Notes under the pieces: model-generated
The model's input: the letters and a program-made list of their open reading frames with translations, nothing else
Databases searched by the model: none
Told to the model about the DNA's origin: nothing
Shown here: positions 36,886 through 47,800 of the stretch, piece after piece
How the letters are laid out: each line of letters opens with the position of its first letter
How positions within the stretch are numbered: position 1 is the first letter of the stretch
Translations under genes and position numbers: made by a program
Assembly: GCA_006503475.1 (NCBI GenBank)
Contig: RSEH01000030.1
Coordinates: 62,001-126,000 of the forward strand
DNA from: Stentor roeselii
Taxonomy: Eukaryota; Ciliophora; Heterotrichea; Heterotrichida; Stentoridae
Reading direction: 5' to 3'
Length of the DNA: 64,000 nucleotides

Positions 36886-38538
36886 TCAATAAACAGTAAA
36901 ATTATGCAAAAAATTGTGAGCCGTATTCCTGACCTCGATTTTATCTTTGACAATATAACAAAATTCACATAGTTCAAAGTTAAAGCATTGGTTGCACTTG
37001 TACTTCGGGGATGCCAACGGGGTCCTTCCGCATGAGTTGCACTTTGAGTGCTTGAAAACTCGGTTGTTATGACTGATCATCTCTAGTCGATGTTTTGAAT
37101 CATGTCCAGGAAGTTGATCGTATTCACTGAACTTGAAATTGAAGAAACATCCTTGACCTGTTTAAAACTTACACAAAATAACCCCGTTACAATCACTGCA
37201 AATTACACATGGTCCTAGAATAGGACATTGTTTGCATTTTATGCACTTTTTTGACTCGTTTATCTGCAACGCATGGCCGGAGTACTCGAAACTGTGAGTG
37301 CGGAACTCGTGATCGATGCATGAAACTCTTTGATCGAAGCAAGCTGTTTAAATTTTACATTCGCACATATTGCAAAAGTCGCATTTTAAACATTGAAAAC
37401 GAATTCCAATGATAGTCTTTTTACATGAAATACAATTATGATAAGAATGAACATTGTTGTTGATTTCTAATTTCACTGCATTTAACTTGGAACCAACACA
37501 TTTTTCACAAAAGTTTTCACTTGTTTTCAGATCTTTCCATCGAAAATTCTGGAGTTTTTCACAGCAGGTCTCGCAGGTGATGATTAAAGGGTCGAGAAAA
37601 CGTTCACCGATTTCATTTCCCATTGAAAGCCAGCCATTTTTAAGGTTGTTGTTTTTTGCGAAGATTTCTACTTTTTTGCAACCTGGCATCATGAGGTCGA
37701 TGATCGTGTAAAGTTGGTCGGGCTTTTGAGAGTTTTTTTTTATGTCAGAAACGATTATGTCGTTTGCGATTTTTGATCTGAACTCAACGCGGTCGCCTGA
37801 AGGACTTTTGTATCCCACAAGGCACATCACTGATGATCTCATGAAAAATTTACCTTTTGCGATTTCGACTTTTGTTTCGTTTGAAAGAGTTCGGATCCAG
37901 ACTAGACGATCTACGATGTCGTATCCCCATTTGTTTAAACATTCGTAACCGGGATTCACGTTTTGGTTTAGAATCCAGAGGAAACAAAATCCTCCTTTTG
38001 ATAACTTTTCTATGGGGATGTTTAGAATTTCTTTGTTGGTTAAGGTCCCTGCCTCGTTTTGTTTTTCTTGCCAGGGGGGGTCGACAACAATGACATCAAA
38101 AAACCCAAACTTGGAAATAATCCTTTCAGGGTCCATATACCTTAAATCACAAGTAATATAAGTAGTAGTAGCAAGTCTCGAGACCTGATCAGAGCTAGCT
38201 TCAACAGCTTCAATAACATGTTCCAAGACCTCCTTGGCAACTAGTTCAGGATCAGTCTTCGCTTTTTTCTTAAGCGTATTAAAAATTTTCTGAGTTTTAT
38301 TCGCCTGAGTCTTTGCCCTGGGCAAGAAGAACGGAATGCTTTCAGCAGATTCAATATCATAATTAAAAGCATTGATGTTATTATCACTGTACTCGCTATC
38401 CTCCTCACTATCAGGTAAGAATTTGCTAACATTATGTCTTTTCGTCGGTAAATTAACGACTTGTCGCTGGACTTTGTTGCGATCTCTGAACTCAAATCGA
38501 TGTTTTTTGTCGTCTTCCATACTTCTTTTGTTGTCCAT
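36886..38538 (-). CDS. MT-A70 family methyltransferase with C-terminal ZZ-type zinc-finger array, two introns
   Basis: Spliced as complement(36886..37157,37173..37343,37359..38538), 540 residues. Residues 1-110 are charged and probably disordered. The MT-A70 domain (about 115-325) has VVDPPW, the catalytic DPPW motif of adenine N6-methyltransferases, FCFLWILNQN, and NGWLSMGNE at the end. The closest relatives known to me are METTL3/METTL14 and the ciliate MTA/AMT enzymes that methylate RNA or DNA adenines. After the domain come a CxxC/CxxC ribbon (CETCCEKL, then FCEKC) and three ZZ-like fingers beginning HNCISCKK, KKCIKCKQ and SKCNSCGR, each ending with His pairs. The fingers appear only after two 15-nt introns are removed. 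The start at ATG 38538 (or 38520) is chosen because the longer ORF runs antisense into the AP-3 gene. The stop is TGA. Confidence 0.9.
37158..37172 (-). other. 15-nt intron in MT-A70 gene (second)
   Basis: Coding strand GTAAGTTTTAAACAG, with A at position 10. Removal joins the second ZZ-like finger across CNGVILC and QGCFF. Confidence 0.9.
37344..37358 (-). other. 15-nt intron in MT-A70 gene (first)
   Basis: Coding strand GTAAAATTTAAACAG, with A at position 10. Removal joins DFCNMCE to SCFDQRV and completes the first ZZ-like finger. Confidence 0.9.
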
Positions 38539-38542
38539 ATAT

Positions 38543-40603
38543 ATGAACTTTTTATCAATACTCGCCGGAAAACCTGAGAAACCAAAGGAAAAAACTCCTG
38601 TCAAAGGCATTCCTGCTAAAGACGCTGACATGTTCCTGGCAAATGTTGGAAACCAGCAGATTATCACCTTGCTTAAAAGTGAAAATGAAGACGAACAGTT
38701 GAAAGGAATGAAAATCTTGATTGCCATGCAGATTAGAAGAAAAGACGTAACTGGACTAGTTCCTTATGTGGTGAACATGATCACTAATAGCTTTTATGTA
38801 AAAAGACTCAGTTATTTCTTTTTAGGTTCGTGTTCTGGAGCGAGTCAGCATATCTTGATGAGTATCAATTCTTTTCATAAGGAATTAAAAGATGCGAAAG
38901 TTATTAACAGGGCAAGTTCTTTGAGAGCCTTTTCAAGTTTGAGGATTGATGAAATTTTACATATCATGACCTTGGCACTTCAAAGAGGAGTCAGTGATTT
39001 TAGTTTGTATGTCAGAAGGTCGGCTTGTTATGCTTTGATCAAGTTGAGTGAGTGGGATGAATGTGATAAAAGTTTGATACTTCAGATGTTGAGCAAGTTG
39101 TTGAGTGACTCAGATGCATATGTTGTCGGACCTGCACTTTTTTCACTTAATGCGATTTATCCTCAAAAACTTGACCTCCTGCATGGACATTATCGGAGAA
39201 TTGTTAGATCCTTGACTTTGCTTGAGTTTTGCTTTATTCCTAATGCTTTATCGGTTTTAAAGAGATATGCTAGAGTCTATTTGGATGTTCAGTTCATTGA
39301 AAAGAATCAAAAAATGAACCCGGACTTGAAACTTTTGATTGATGCGAGTGAAGAGCTGCTTTCATTCGATTCAGCGAGTATAATAATTGCTTCGGCTGAA
39401 GTGCTTCTTTTTTTCAACCAAATAAAATATTATTCCAAGGCGATTTTCGCACTTCTGAACTTTAAACATGTTCCAAATTCACTGGCAACATTAGAACTTT
39501 CACTCCTGCACCAATTCTCATTAAAAGACCCCTCTCTCTTCACCGAAATTTCATCATATTTTTACCTAAACAATTCAGACTCACTAGACATATCTCTAAA
39601 AAAACTCGAGATTCTCTCAGAAACAACCACGGAAATAAACGCAAGTCAAGTCCTAAAAGAACTTCAAATCTACACCCGACACGAAAGACCAGAAATCGCA
39701 GTAGCTGCAGTATCAACATTTGGAAAAATCTGTGAAAAACACGAAAATCTCTACAATCCAGTAACAAAGCATCTAGTTTCACTATTAAAATCAAAAGCTC
39801 CTTACATAGCCTCTCAAGTGATCGTGGTGATGAGAAAACTGATTTCACAAGATGCCGACAAGAACCGTAAAATAATAGTCCATTGCGCGAAAAACATTGA
39901 AAACATTCTTCATCCTCCTGCAAGGGCGTGTGCCTTGTGGATCATTGGAAAGTACTACAAAGTGATTCCGACTTTAGCTGTGGAGACTTTAAGAAAACTC
40001 GCAGTTTCCTTCGCGAAAGAACCTGGACTTGTCAAGCATCAGATCTTGAACAGCACTTGCGGAGTCTTGGCTGAAACAAACGATCCTCGACTTTTGAATG
40101 TTTTGAAGTTCTTGATACATTCGGGGTCTTTTGATATCAGTTATGATGTCAGGGATAAATGCAGACTTTTGAATGGCTTTTTTGTGGAAAAAAATGTGAA
40201 AAGTGACCTGAAAACGCTTTTTGAACAGTTTAATGATGATGGGCTTCAGGTTTTGAAAAAAGATGATTTTTTGCCTATGAGTTTGTCGTTTCTCACCGGA
40301 AATAGGGTTAAGGGGTATGAAAGGTATTTTGAAGACTTGGTTGATAGGGAAAGTCTTGAGAAGACTTTGACTGAGGATACTAGTTATTTGAGAGATGAGG
40401 AAATTGCACCTACTATCACTGTCAAGCCTAGTACTAGCTATAGTAGTGAAGATGTTCAGAAAAATGTTGCGGGTACTGGACTTCGCACAAGGGTCGTTGT
40501 TAATAATCCTGAAAGTTTCCAAGATTTCTTGAAAGATGAAGAAAGTGTGGATTATAGTGAAGAGGGTGAAAGTGAGGAAGAAGATGAAAGTGAGGATGAT
40601 TAA
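38543..40603 (+). CDS. AP3B: AP-3 beta-type adaptin trunk
   Basis: A 686-residue protein from ATG 38543. The upstream ATG at 38372 would add a hydrophobic stretch antisense to the MT-A70 gene and is rejected. Residues 20-560 are an adaptin N-terminal domain of HEAT-like repeats: LKGMKILIAMQIRRKDVTGL, RASSLRAFSSLRIDEI, YVRRSACYALIKL and YPQKLDLLHGHYR match beta-3 adaptin. AP-3 sorts cargo from endosomes or Golgi to lysosome-related organelles. The C-terminus is a Ser/Glu/Asp-rich tail (EEGESEEEDESEDD), like the acidic hinge of AP3B, and the protein ends there: the C-terminal ear domain of animal AP3B (about 1,090 residues) is absent. The gene diverges from the MT-A70 gene with 4 bp between start codons. 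Confidence 0.88.
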   Translation: MNFLSILAGKPEKPKEKTPVKGIPAKDADMFLANVGNQQIITLLKSENEDEQLKGMKILIAMQIRRKDVTGLVPYVVNMITNSFYVKRLSYFFLGSCSGASQHILMSINSFHKELKDAKVINRASSLRAFSSLRIDEILHIMTLALQRGVSDFSLYVRRSACYALIKLSEWDECDKSLILQMLSKLLSDSDAYVVGPALFSLNAIYPQKLDLLHGHYRRIVRSLTLLEFCFIPNALSVLKRYARVYLDVQFIEKNQKMNPDLKLLIDASEELLSFDSASIIIASAEVLLFFNQIKYYSKAIFALLNFKHVPNSLATLELSLLHQFSLKDPSLFTEISSYFYLNNSDSLDISLKKLEILSETTTEINASQVLKELQIYTRHERPEIAVAAVSTFGKICEKHENLYNPVTKHLVSLLKSKAPYIASQVIVVMRKLISQDADKNRKIIVHCAKNIENILHPPARACALWIIGKYYKVIPTLAVETLRKLAVSFAKEPGLVKHQILNSTCGVLAETNDPRLLNVLKFLIHSGSFDISYDVRDKCRLLNGFFVEKNVKSDLKTLFEQFNDDGLQVLKKDDFLPMSLSFLTGNRVKGYERYFEDLVDRESLEKTLTEDTSYLRDEEIAPTITVKPSTSYSSEDVQKNVAGTGLRTRVVVNNPESFQDFLKDEESVDYSEEGESEEEDESEDD

Positions 40604-40773
40604 GTTAGACTAACTCACACATTAAAAGGATTAGATTGATAAACTGATTATCTAGGTTTAGCTTATTAAGAGAATTTTTGAAGACTTGAATATTTTCACT
40701 ACTTTAAACATCAAAACACTAAAAATAAAATTCTCAAAAAAATTAATAATCATCCAAGCCTCCATAAACATAA

Positions 40774-41610
40774 ATGATAGAAGACCTCAAAAAAGAACTC
40801 GAAAGACTCAACAGCATTCAAGAAATCTTCACCAGCGACAACAAAAGAATCGAGAACAAACTAAACGAGCTACACAAGCGTAAAAACAGTCTAACCCAAA
40901 TGTACAACCCATCTAAAGTCGAAGCCCTAAGTGAAAAGTACCGAAAGCACGCAAAAGACGAAGAAGAGTTAAAAAGAATAATCTACGAGTACCAACTAGC
41001 AATAGACTACTTAAAAAGTCGTCACAATTCAATCCTAAGCAATCAAAGTTTGTATCATTCTCCCTCTTCTCGTGAAATGGGTTCTTTCGACATGGACAAC
41101 ATCGAAAAAGAACTGGCAGAGGAACAGGGCAACTTGAGTTATCAACGCGAAAGACTCAAAAAATTCACAAATATTTTTTCAGTCTTGCAAAACATCAAAA
41201 AAGACGTGGCTCAGCAAATTGAACAGAAAAAATTCGTAGTTGAAAAAGGGGTTCGAGGACTTGATGACTTAATTGATCGACTTGAATTTCTGAGGGATTT
41301 GGAACTTTTAGCGAATAAAATACTTGAAAAAGTTCATTATTTTGATGAAATTGAATTCGAGGAAAGAAAAACTGTTGAATGCTGGAATCATCATTTGAAT
41401 ACTATTGGAAGGAAAAATAGTATTGAGAAAAGGGCTTTTTTGAAAAGGGATGAAAAGGGTACTTGGGAGGAAATGAATGAAAAGGTTGTTAGGAATGATT
41501 TGGAAAGTAAGGATGAGTGGTTTAAGGGTTTTTTGGAGGTTTTTAATCATGAGAAAAGTATGAGTTTTGTTTTTGTGTTGTTGGTGTTTCTAATAGTTTT
41601 AGTGTTATAG
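40774..41610 (+). CDS. Tail-anchored coiled-coil protein
   Basis: A 278-residue protein. Coiled coil runs from residue 1 to about 95 and again from 105 to 200. The last 14 or so residues, SFVFVLLVFLIVLVL, form one hydrophobic helix with nothing after it, the layout of a tail-anchored protein such as a SNARE, golgin or GET-pathway client. The helix is short but adequate. The middle part is reminiscent of SNARE-like or syntaxin-like bundles, but I see no Q- or R-SNARE zero-layer residue that I would trust. A role in vesicle tethering or ER/Golgi membranes is an inference from topology only. Confidence 0.75.
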   Translation: MIEDLKKELERLNSIQEIFTSDNKRIENKLNELHKRKNSLTQMYNPSKVEALSEKYRKHAKDEEELKRIIYEYQLAIDYLKSRHNSILSNQSLYHSPSSREMGSFDMDNIEKELAEEQGNLSYQRERLKKFTNIFSVLQNIKKDVAQQIEQKKFVVEKGVRGLDDLIDRLEFLRDLELLANKILEKVHYFDEIEFEERKTVECWNHHLNTIGRKNSIEKRAFLKRDEKGTWEEMNEKVVRNDLESKDEWFKGFLEVFNHEKSMSFVFVLLVFLIVLVL

Positions 41611-41640
41611 CGTTAGCATACCTCAACTATCAAAAAATTC

Positions 41641-41869
41641 TTAATCTATTTCGACAACTAGAAAATTTCAAATAAATCCAAATATCCCTTCAACCAAAAT
41701 TAAATCAAAACCAAACTCTCTTCATAAACCTCCATTTAAATTTAAAAGCTCTTCACCTATTACCACTAAAATCCCTTTAAACCCAACCAACCCAACCCAA
41801 AATCCCACCTGACCCAAAAAAAACCCCCTAAAAATTCCAAAACTACTAATCCCATTAATAACCATAAAT
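41641..41869 (+). promoter_or_regulatory. Nearly G-free, C-rich 5' flank of the giant repeat gene
   Basis: In 41701-41869 the plus strand has 2 G and 55 C in 169 bases (hand count), running to the start codon. It matches the tracts before 18814 and 34642. Promoter or 5'-UTR function is inferred. Confidence 0.5.
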
Positions 41870-44800
41870 ATGAGCAAATCTCAAATGTTTACATCATTGC
41901 TCTCTCCAAAGCCAGGAAAAGTCCCAGGTGGTCCTCCCAGTTCAGACAAGTCACAAGTCTTTAAATTTTCAGAGCCTCTAACAAGTAAGTCCCAATCTCA
42001 AAGCAAGTTGAAGTTCATTCCCGCAAGTCATTCATCAGCGCTTCAAGAGCTTTCAATAGAATTTTCAGACGCTTACGAGTTCCGTCAGAAGTGTTTCGAA
42101 AAAATCAAAGGGCTCGAAACTGTGATAGAAAGAAACCGAGCCACTTACGAGAACGAGATCAATTACATGCAGGAGTTCATTAAGTTACTCAAAAGGAAAC
42201 TTGGCAAAACCCGGGGAAGCAACGAGTCAATTGACTTGACTTGTGATGAATGCAGGGAAAAGGGAAAAATCATCAGTTCTCTTAATGCTGATTTGGATGA
42301 ACTTGAACATGACTTGAGAAACGCGGAAGGACAGAATAAAATACTTAAAAATGAAGTGTTGAGACAGAAGAAAGAATTGGAAAATTTTTATAATTTACAG
42401 AATCAGATGCAAGAATATGTTGAAATTGTTGCTGAATTGGAAGAAAATAAACAGGCTAATGAAAAAGTCATTTTTGAACTTAGGGTTGAGAATAAAAAAC
42501 TTGAAATTTTACTGAAAGAAAAAACTTTGAAATTGGAAAATGAAAGTAGTTTGAGTAGAAATCGAGAAGAAAATATCGAAATTTTAAATTTTAAGCTGAA
42601 AAATTTTGAAGTTACTTCTGAAAAATATGAAAAAATTCAAGAAAAATATGAGAAAATTCAAGAAAAATTTGAAAGTTTTCAGCAGGAATTTATCCAGAAG
42701 TGTACGGAATTAGAGGAAAATAAATTGAAACATGAAAAAATCGTTTTTGGGTTCAATTCTGAAACGAAAACACTTGAGATTCAATTGAAGGAAAAAAATT
42801 TGATGTTGGAAAAAGAAACCAGTTTGTTAGAAAGTTGTCAAGAAAATCTAAAAAATTTGAATGTTCAGCTTAAAAACTTAGAAGAAATCTCAAAGAAATA
42901 CGAAATTCTTCAAGAAACTTTTGAGTTTAAATGCAAAGAACTTGATGAAAATCGAAAAAATCATGAAAAAATTGTTTCTGAGCTTAAATTGGAATCTGAA
43001 TCACTTGAGTTTCAATTGACTGAAAAAAATGAAGTAATTGAAAGAAAAGTGGAGTTATTAAAAAGTTCAGAAGAAAATATTCAAGCTTTGGCTACGAAAG
43101 TGAAAAATTTAGAAGAAATCTCAGAAGAATTTGAAATTTTTAAGAAAAATTTTGAAAAAGTTTCAGAAAATAATGAAAACCTACAAAAAAATCTTGAAAA
43201 AATCTCAAGTCACAATGAAGCACTTCAAGAAAAACTTGAAAATATCTCAGAACAATACGAAAATCTTCAAAAAGACTTCAAAGAAATCACAGAAAATAAC
43301 GAAAATCTTCAAATAAACCTCGAAAAAATCACAGAAAATTATCAAAGTCTTCAAAAAGACTTCCAAGAAAAGTGCAGAGAACTTGCTGAAAATAAAGAAA
43401 ACTATGAAAGTGTTCTTTTTGATATACAAAAGCAAAAAAAATCACTTGAAACCCATCTGGTCGAAAAAACACAAGAATTCGAAAAAGAGTCAAATTTGCT
43501 AAAAATTTCAGAAGAAAATCTTCAAATTTTATCATCCAAGTTGAAAACCTCTCAAGAACTCTCAGAAAATCACCAAAATCTACACGAAGAAGCTGAAGAA
43601 AAACGAAAAGACCTTGAGAAAACCAAAAAACTTCTTGAAAACCTGATCTTTGAACTTAAAGTCGAAAACAAAAAACTCGAAATTCAACTAACAGAAAAAA
43701 GTTTCCTTCTGGAAAAAGAAACCAGTTCATTAAAAACATCAGAAGAAAATCTTCAAATTTTTACCACGAAATCGAAAAACCTCGAAGAATCTTTAGAAAA
43801 ATACGAAAACCTAAAAAACACTTTAGAAGAAAAATGCTCAGAACTCGACGAAACCAACAAAATAAACGAAAAAATCATTTTCGATCTAAAACTAGAAAAC
43901 CAAAATCAAGAAACCCATCTAAAAGAAAAATCCTTCAAACTTGAAAAAGCCGAAAACCATTTAAAAAACCAAGAAGAATCCCTTCACCTCCTAACCCTAA
44001 AGCTCGAAGCACAAGAAGCCACCTCATCATCCTTAAAAGTCCTTCAAGAAAAATTCCACGACAAATGCAAAGAACTTGAAAAATTGCAGTCAATGTTCGA
44101 AGACTTCATTTTCCGATTCCCAGACCTTTTATCAAAAGAAGACCCGATTCCTTATTTAGAATCAACCTCATTCGATGCGACATCTCACGCGATTCACCCA
44201 GAGCACTTATCACAAATCGAGCACGATCTTTCAAGACTCCTTGAAGAAAAATCAACTCTTAAATACCTGGACATGGTTCAGTCCCTTCTCGAAAAGCTTC
44301 GAAATCTGCTGACTGAAAACCAGTCTTTAGCCTCTTCTCTTAAAATTTACCAGCGCGACCTTAAAATTCATTCAGAAAACCTTTCTGAGATCCAAGTCGA
44401 GCAAAATCAACTACTTCGGGAAAACTCGACTTTGATGCAATTTAATGAGAAGTCAAATTTTGAAGTTCAAAGTCTTCAGACCCAGGTGCAAGAGCAGGAC
44501 TGTTTAATTGAAAAACTTAGAAGTTTATTAGAAAAAAAATCTGCTGAACTTCATAAGTTTGAAGAAATCATGCAAGAGTATCTCTCTGGAAATGAAAAAA
44601 TTAAAACTGTTGAACCTCAAGTACCTGTTGATGATGAAAGCTCTGCAAGGTACCTTGGGATTATTAAAGATTTGACTCTTAAACTTAGAAGTGCCATGGA
44701 AAAAAGTGAAAGACTTTTAATGGAAAAGAATGAACTTGGTTTAGAGATTCAACAACTTGTTAGTCAATTAAAGGTCCAGGCTACGGAAAATGAATTTGAA

Positions 44801-47800
44801 GAGCTTAGGGGACAGGTGAAGAAGGTTGAACCTTTTGTTAAAACTTCGAATAAATATGTTCAAACTTCGAATCACCAGGAAAAGTTAAGAAGTGAAAGTA
44901 GAGATTTTGGAAATGGACAAAATTTGAGGTCTTTTGAAATGCCTTTGAGGTATCAGGATTTAAATCCGAGAGCTAGGCTCACACCTCCCAGGCAACAGTT
45001 TGCAAGAACTTGGAACCCTTCAGAGTCTAGGGATGATTTGAGATATGCGAGTCAAGACCCGATGATTAGGAGGCCTTTTCAGGGAAGGTATGTTGAAGAT
45101 GACTGGCCAAGGCCCTCAGCATATCAAAAAGATGAAAACCTTAGGTACTCTATTAGAAGAGAAGACCCAGGCAGATTCAGAGAAAATCCAGAAGACTACT
45201 ATCGAGGCCGTAGATTCAATCCAGAAGAAAATCCGGAAGACTACTATCGAGGCAGTAGATTCACAGAAAATCCAGAAGAAAATCTTAGAGATTATCCAAG
45301 AAAACATCTGAGAGATAATCCAACTGAAGACCCCGAAGACTATCATCGAGTTTATCCAGACTCAAGAATAATAAGCCAAAAGATTCCCAATCAATCAAAT
45401 CTCCGCTTTCAAGATGATGAAGACTTGCATCATGACCCTAGATCATCAAGACTACCTTATGAATCTCACATGACAGATACAGATTACCCTGAATATTCAC
45501 TTCCTCAGTCCTACAGCTACGCTCTTAAAGATAAAGGACAAGAAAAAGCTTGTTTCTATCCAAAAAATAAAGACTCAACTTTTGACGAACTTGATGAAAC
45601 CCGTCACAGAAGATCTGATGATCTTGAAGAAAGACCCGAAAGATCCAGAGGGCTTGCCGCAAAAAAATCAAAGGGTAAAAACCTCCGCAATTCCAGAGAG
45701 CGAGAACCATACTTGCCACAAGAGCGAGAATCACACTTTTCACGAGAGCGAGAACCTTATTTGTCAGGCCAAGGAGAATTTTATAGAGAGAGGGAGCAAG
45801 AACCTTATAAATCAGCTGAGTTTCTACCATATATGTCTGCAGGGCATGAAAAGTCTATACCGAGGCAGGAGTCTTTAAGAAATAAAGAACACGAAAGGTT
45901 TTACACAGATGAGCAAGATTCGTACGGACCTAGAGATATAGAGCTGAATACACCAATAGAACAAAATTTGTACAGGGACAGAGAATATGATGAAAAAAGA
46001 CCAGGAGAAAATTTCAAAAAAATGAGAAAAGAAGACTTTACTGGGGCAAGAGATGAAGACTTTCATAAGCCAAGAAATGAAGACTTTCATAAGCCAAGAG
46101 ATGAAGACTTTCATAAGCCAAGAGATGAAGACTTTCATAAGACAAGAAATGAAGACTTTCATAAGCCACGAAAAGAAGATCTCCAAAGACCAAGAGATGA
46201 AGATTTCAACAGATCAAGAGAAAAAGATTCTTATAAGCCACGAGAAGAAGATTTTCGTAAGCCAAGAGAGGAAGATTTTCATAGACTGAGAGAAAAAGAT
46301 TTCAGCAGGCCTAGAGAAGAAGATTTTTACAAGCCAAGAGAAGAAGATTTTCACAGACCAAGAGAAGAAGATTTCCACAGACCAAGAGAAGAAGATTTTC
46401 ACAGACCAAGTGAAGAAAATTTCAGAAGGCCAAAAGAAGAAGATTTCCATAGACCAAGTGAAGAAAACTCCAGAAGGCCAAATGAAGAAGATCTCAGCAG
46501 GCCAAGAGAAGAAGATTTTCATAATCCACGAGAAGAAGATTTTCACAGACCAAGTGAGGAAAATTTCAGAAGGACAAAAGAAGAAGATTTCCACAGACCA
46601 AGTGAAAAAAATTTCAGAAGGCCGAAAGAAGAAGATCTCAGCAGGCCAAGAGAAAAAGATTTTCATAATCCACGAAAAGAAGATTTCCACAGAACAAGAG
46701 ATGAAGATTTCCAAAGGTCAAGAGAAGAAGATTTCAGCAGGCCAAGAGAAGAAGATTTCAGCAAGTCAAGAGAAGAAGATTTCAGCAGGCCAAGAGAAGA
46801 AGCTTTCCACAGACCAAATGAGGAAATTTTCAGAAGGGCAAAAGAAGAAAATTTCCACAGACCAAGAGAAGAAAATTTCAGAAGGGCAAAAGAAGAAGAT
46901 TTCCACAGACCAGATGAAGAAAATTTCAGAAAGGCAAAAGAAGAAGATTTCCATAGACCAAGTGAAGAAAATTTCAGAAGGGCAAAAGAAGAAGATTTCC
47001 ACAGACCAGGTGAAGAAAATTTCAGAAAGGCAAAAGAAGAAGATTTCCATAGACCAAGTGAAGAAAATTTCAGAAAGGCAAAAGAAAAAAATTTCAGAAG
47101 GGCAAAAGAAGAAGATTTCAGCAAGCCAAGAGAAGAAGATTTTCATAATCCACGAAGGGAAGATTTTCAGAGACCAAGAGAAGAAGATTTAAACAGACCA
47201 AGAGAAAAAGATTCTTTTAAGCCAAGAGAAGAAGATTTAAACAGACCAAGAGAAAAAGATTCTTTCAAGCCAAGAGAAGAAGATTTTTATAAGCCAAGAG
47301 AAGAAGATTTTCATAGACTGAGAGAAAAAGATTCTTATAAGCCACGAGAAGAAGATTTTCATAAGCCAAGAGAAGAAGATTTCCAAAGGTCAAGAGAAGA
47401 AGATCCTTACAAAACTAATGATTTTCACTATCCAAGGGAAGAAGACTCTTACAGAGCTCGAGGAAAAGATTCCTATAAACCTAGAGATCAAGACTTGTAT
47501 AGAGATGATGAAAAAGACTCACACTGGCCTATAGAAGAAGAATTCTCCAGATCAAGGAAAGATGATTTCAGCAGACCAAGAGAAGAAGCCAGTTATAAAA
47601 ATAAAGAAGAGGATTCAAACTGGCCCAAGCAAGAAGATATTCACAGAGATCAAGAAAAAGATCCACGAAGGACTAAGGAAGATGATCTTCACAGATACAG
47701 ACCTGAAGCTTCAAATAAACTGAAACAAGAAGATTCAAACAGAACAAAAAGAGAAGGCTCAGCCAGGCCAAGAGAAGAAGTCTTCAGGCCACTAGAAGAT

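Noticed and set aside
38372-38542. N-terminal extension of the AP-3 gene
   Set aside because: It is antisense to the MT-A70 N-terminus and does not resemble adaptin; the start at 38543 fits the family better.
38539-38727. N-terminal extension of the MT-A70 gene
   Set aside because: It is antisense to the AP-3 coding sequence and has no homology to methyltransferases.
41590-41612. Possible 15-nt intron GTTTTAGTGTTATAG at the end of the tail-anchored gene
   Set aside because: It lacks the GTA start and the A at position 10, and splicing would lead to an immediate stop anyway.
46214-47146. Long antisense ORFs (up to 166 codons) over array A
   Set aside because: They are by-products of the 24-nt repeat, which keeps every frame open, and code low-complexity Phe/Ser/Trp strings.
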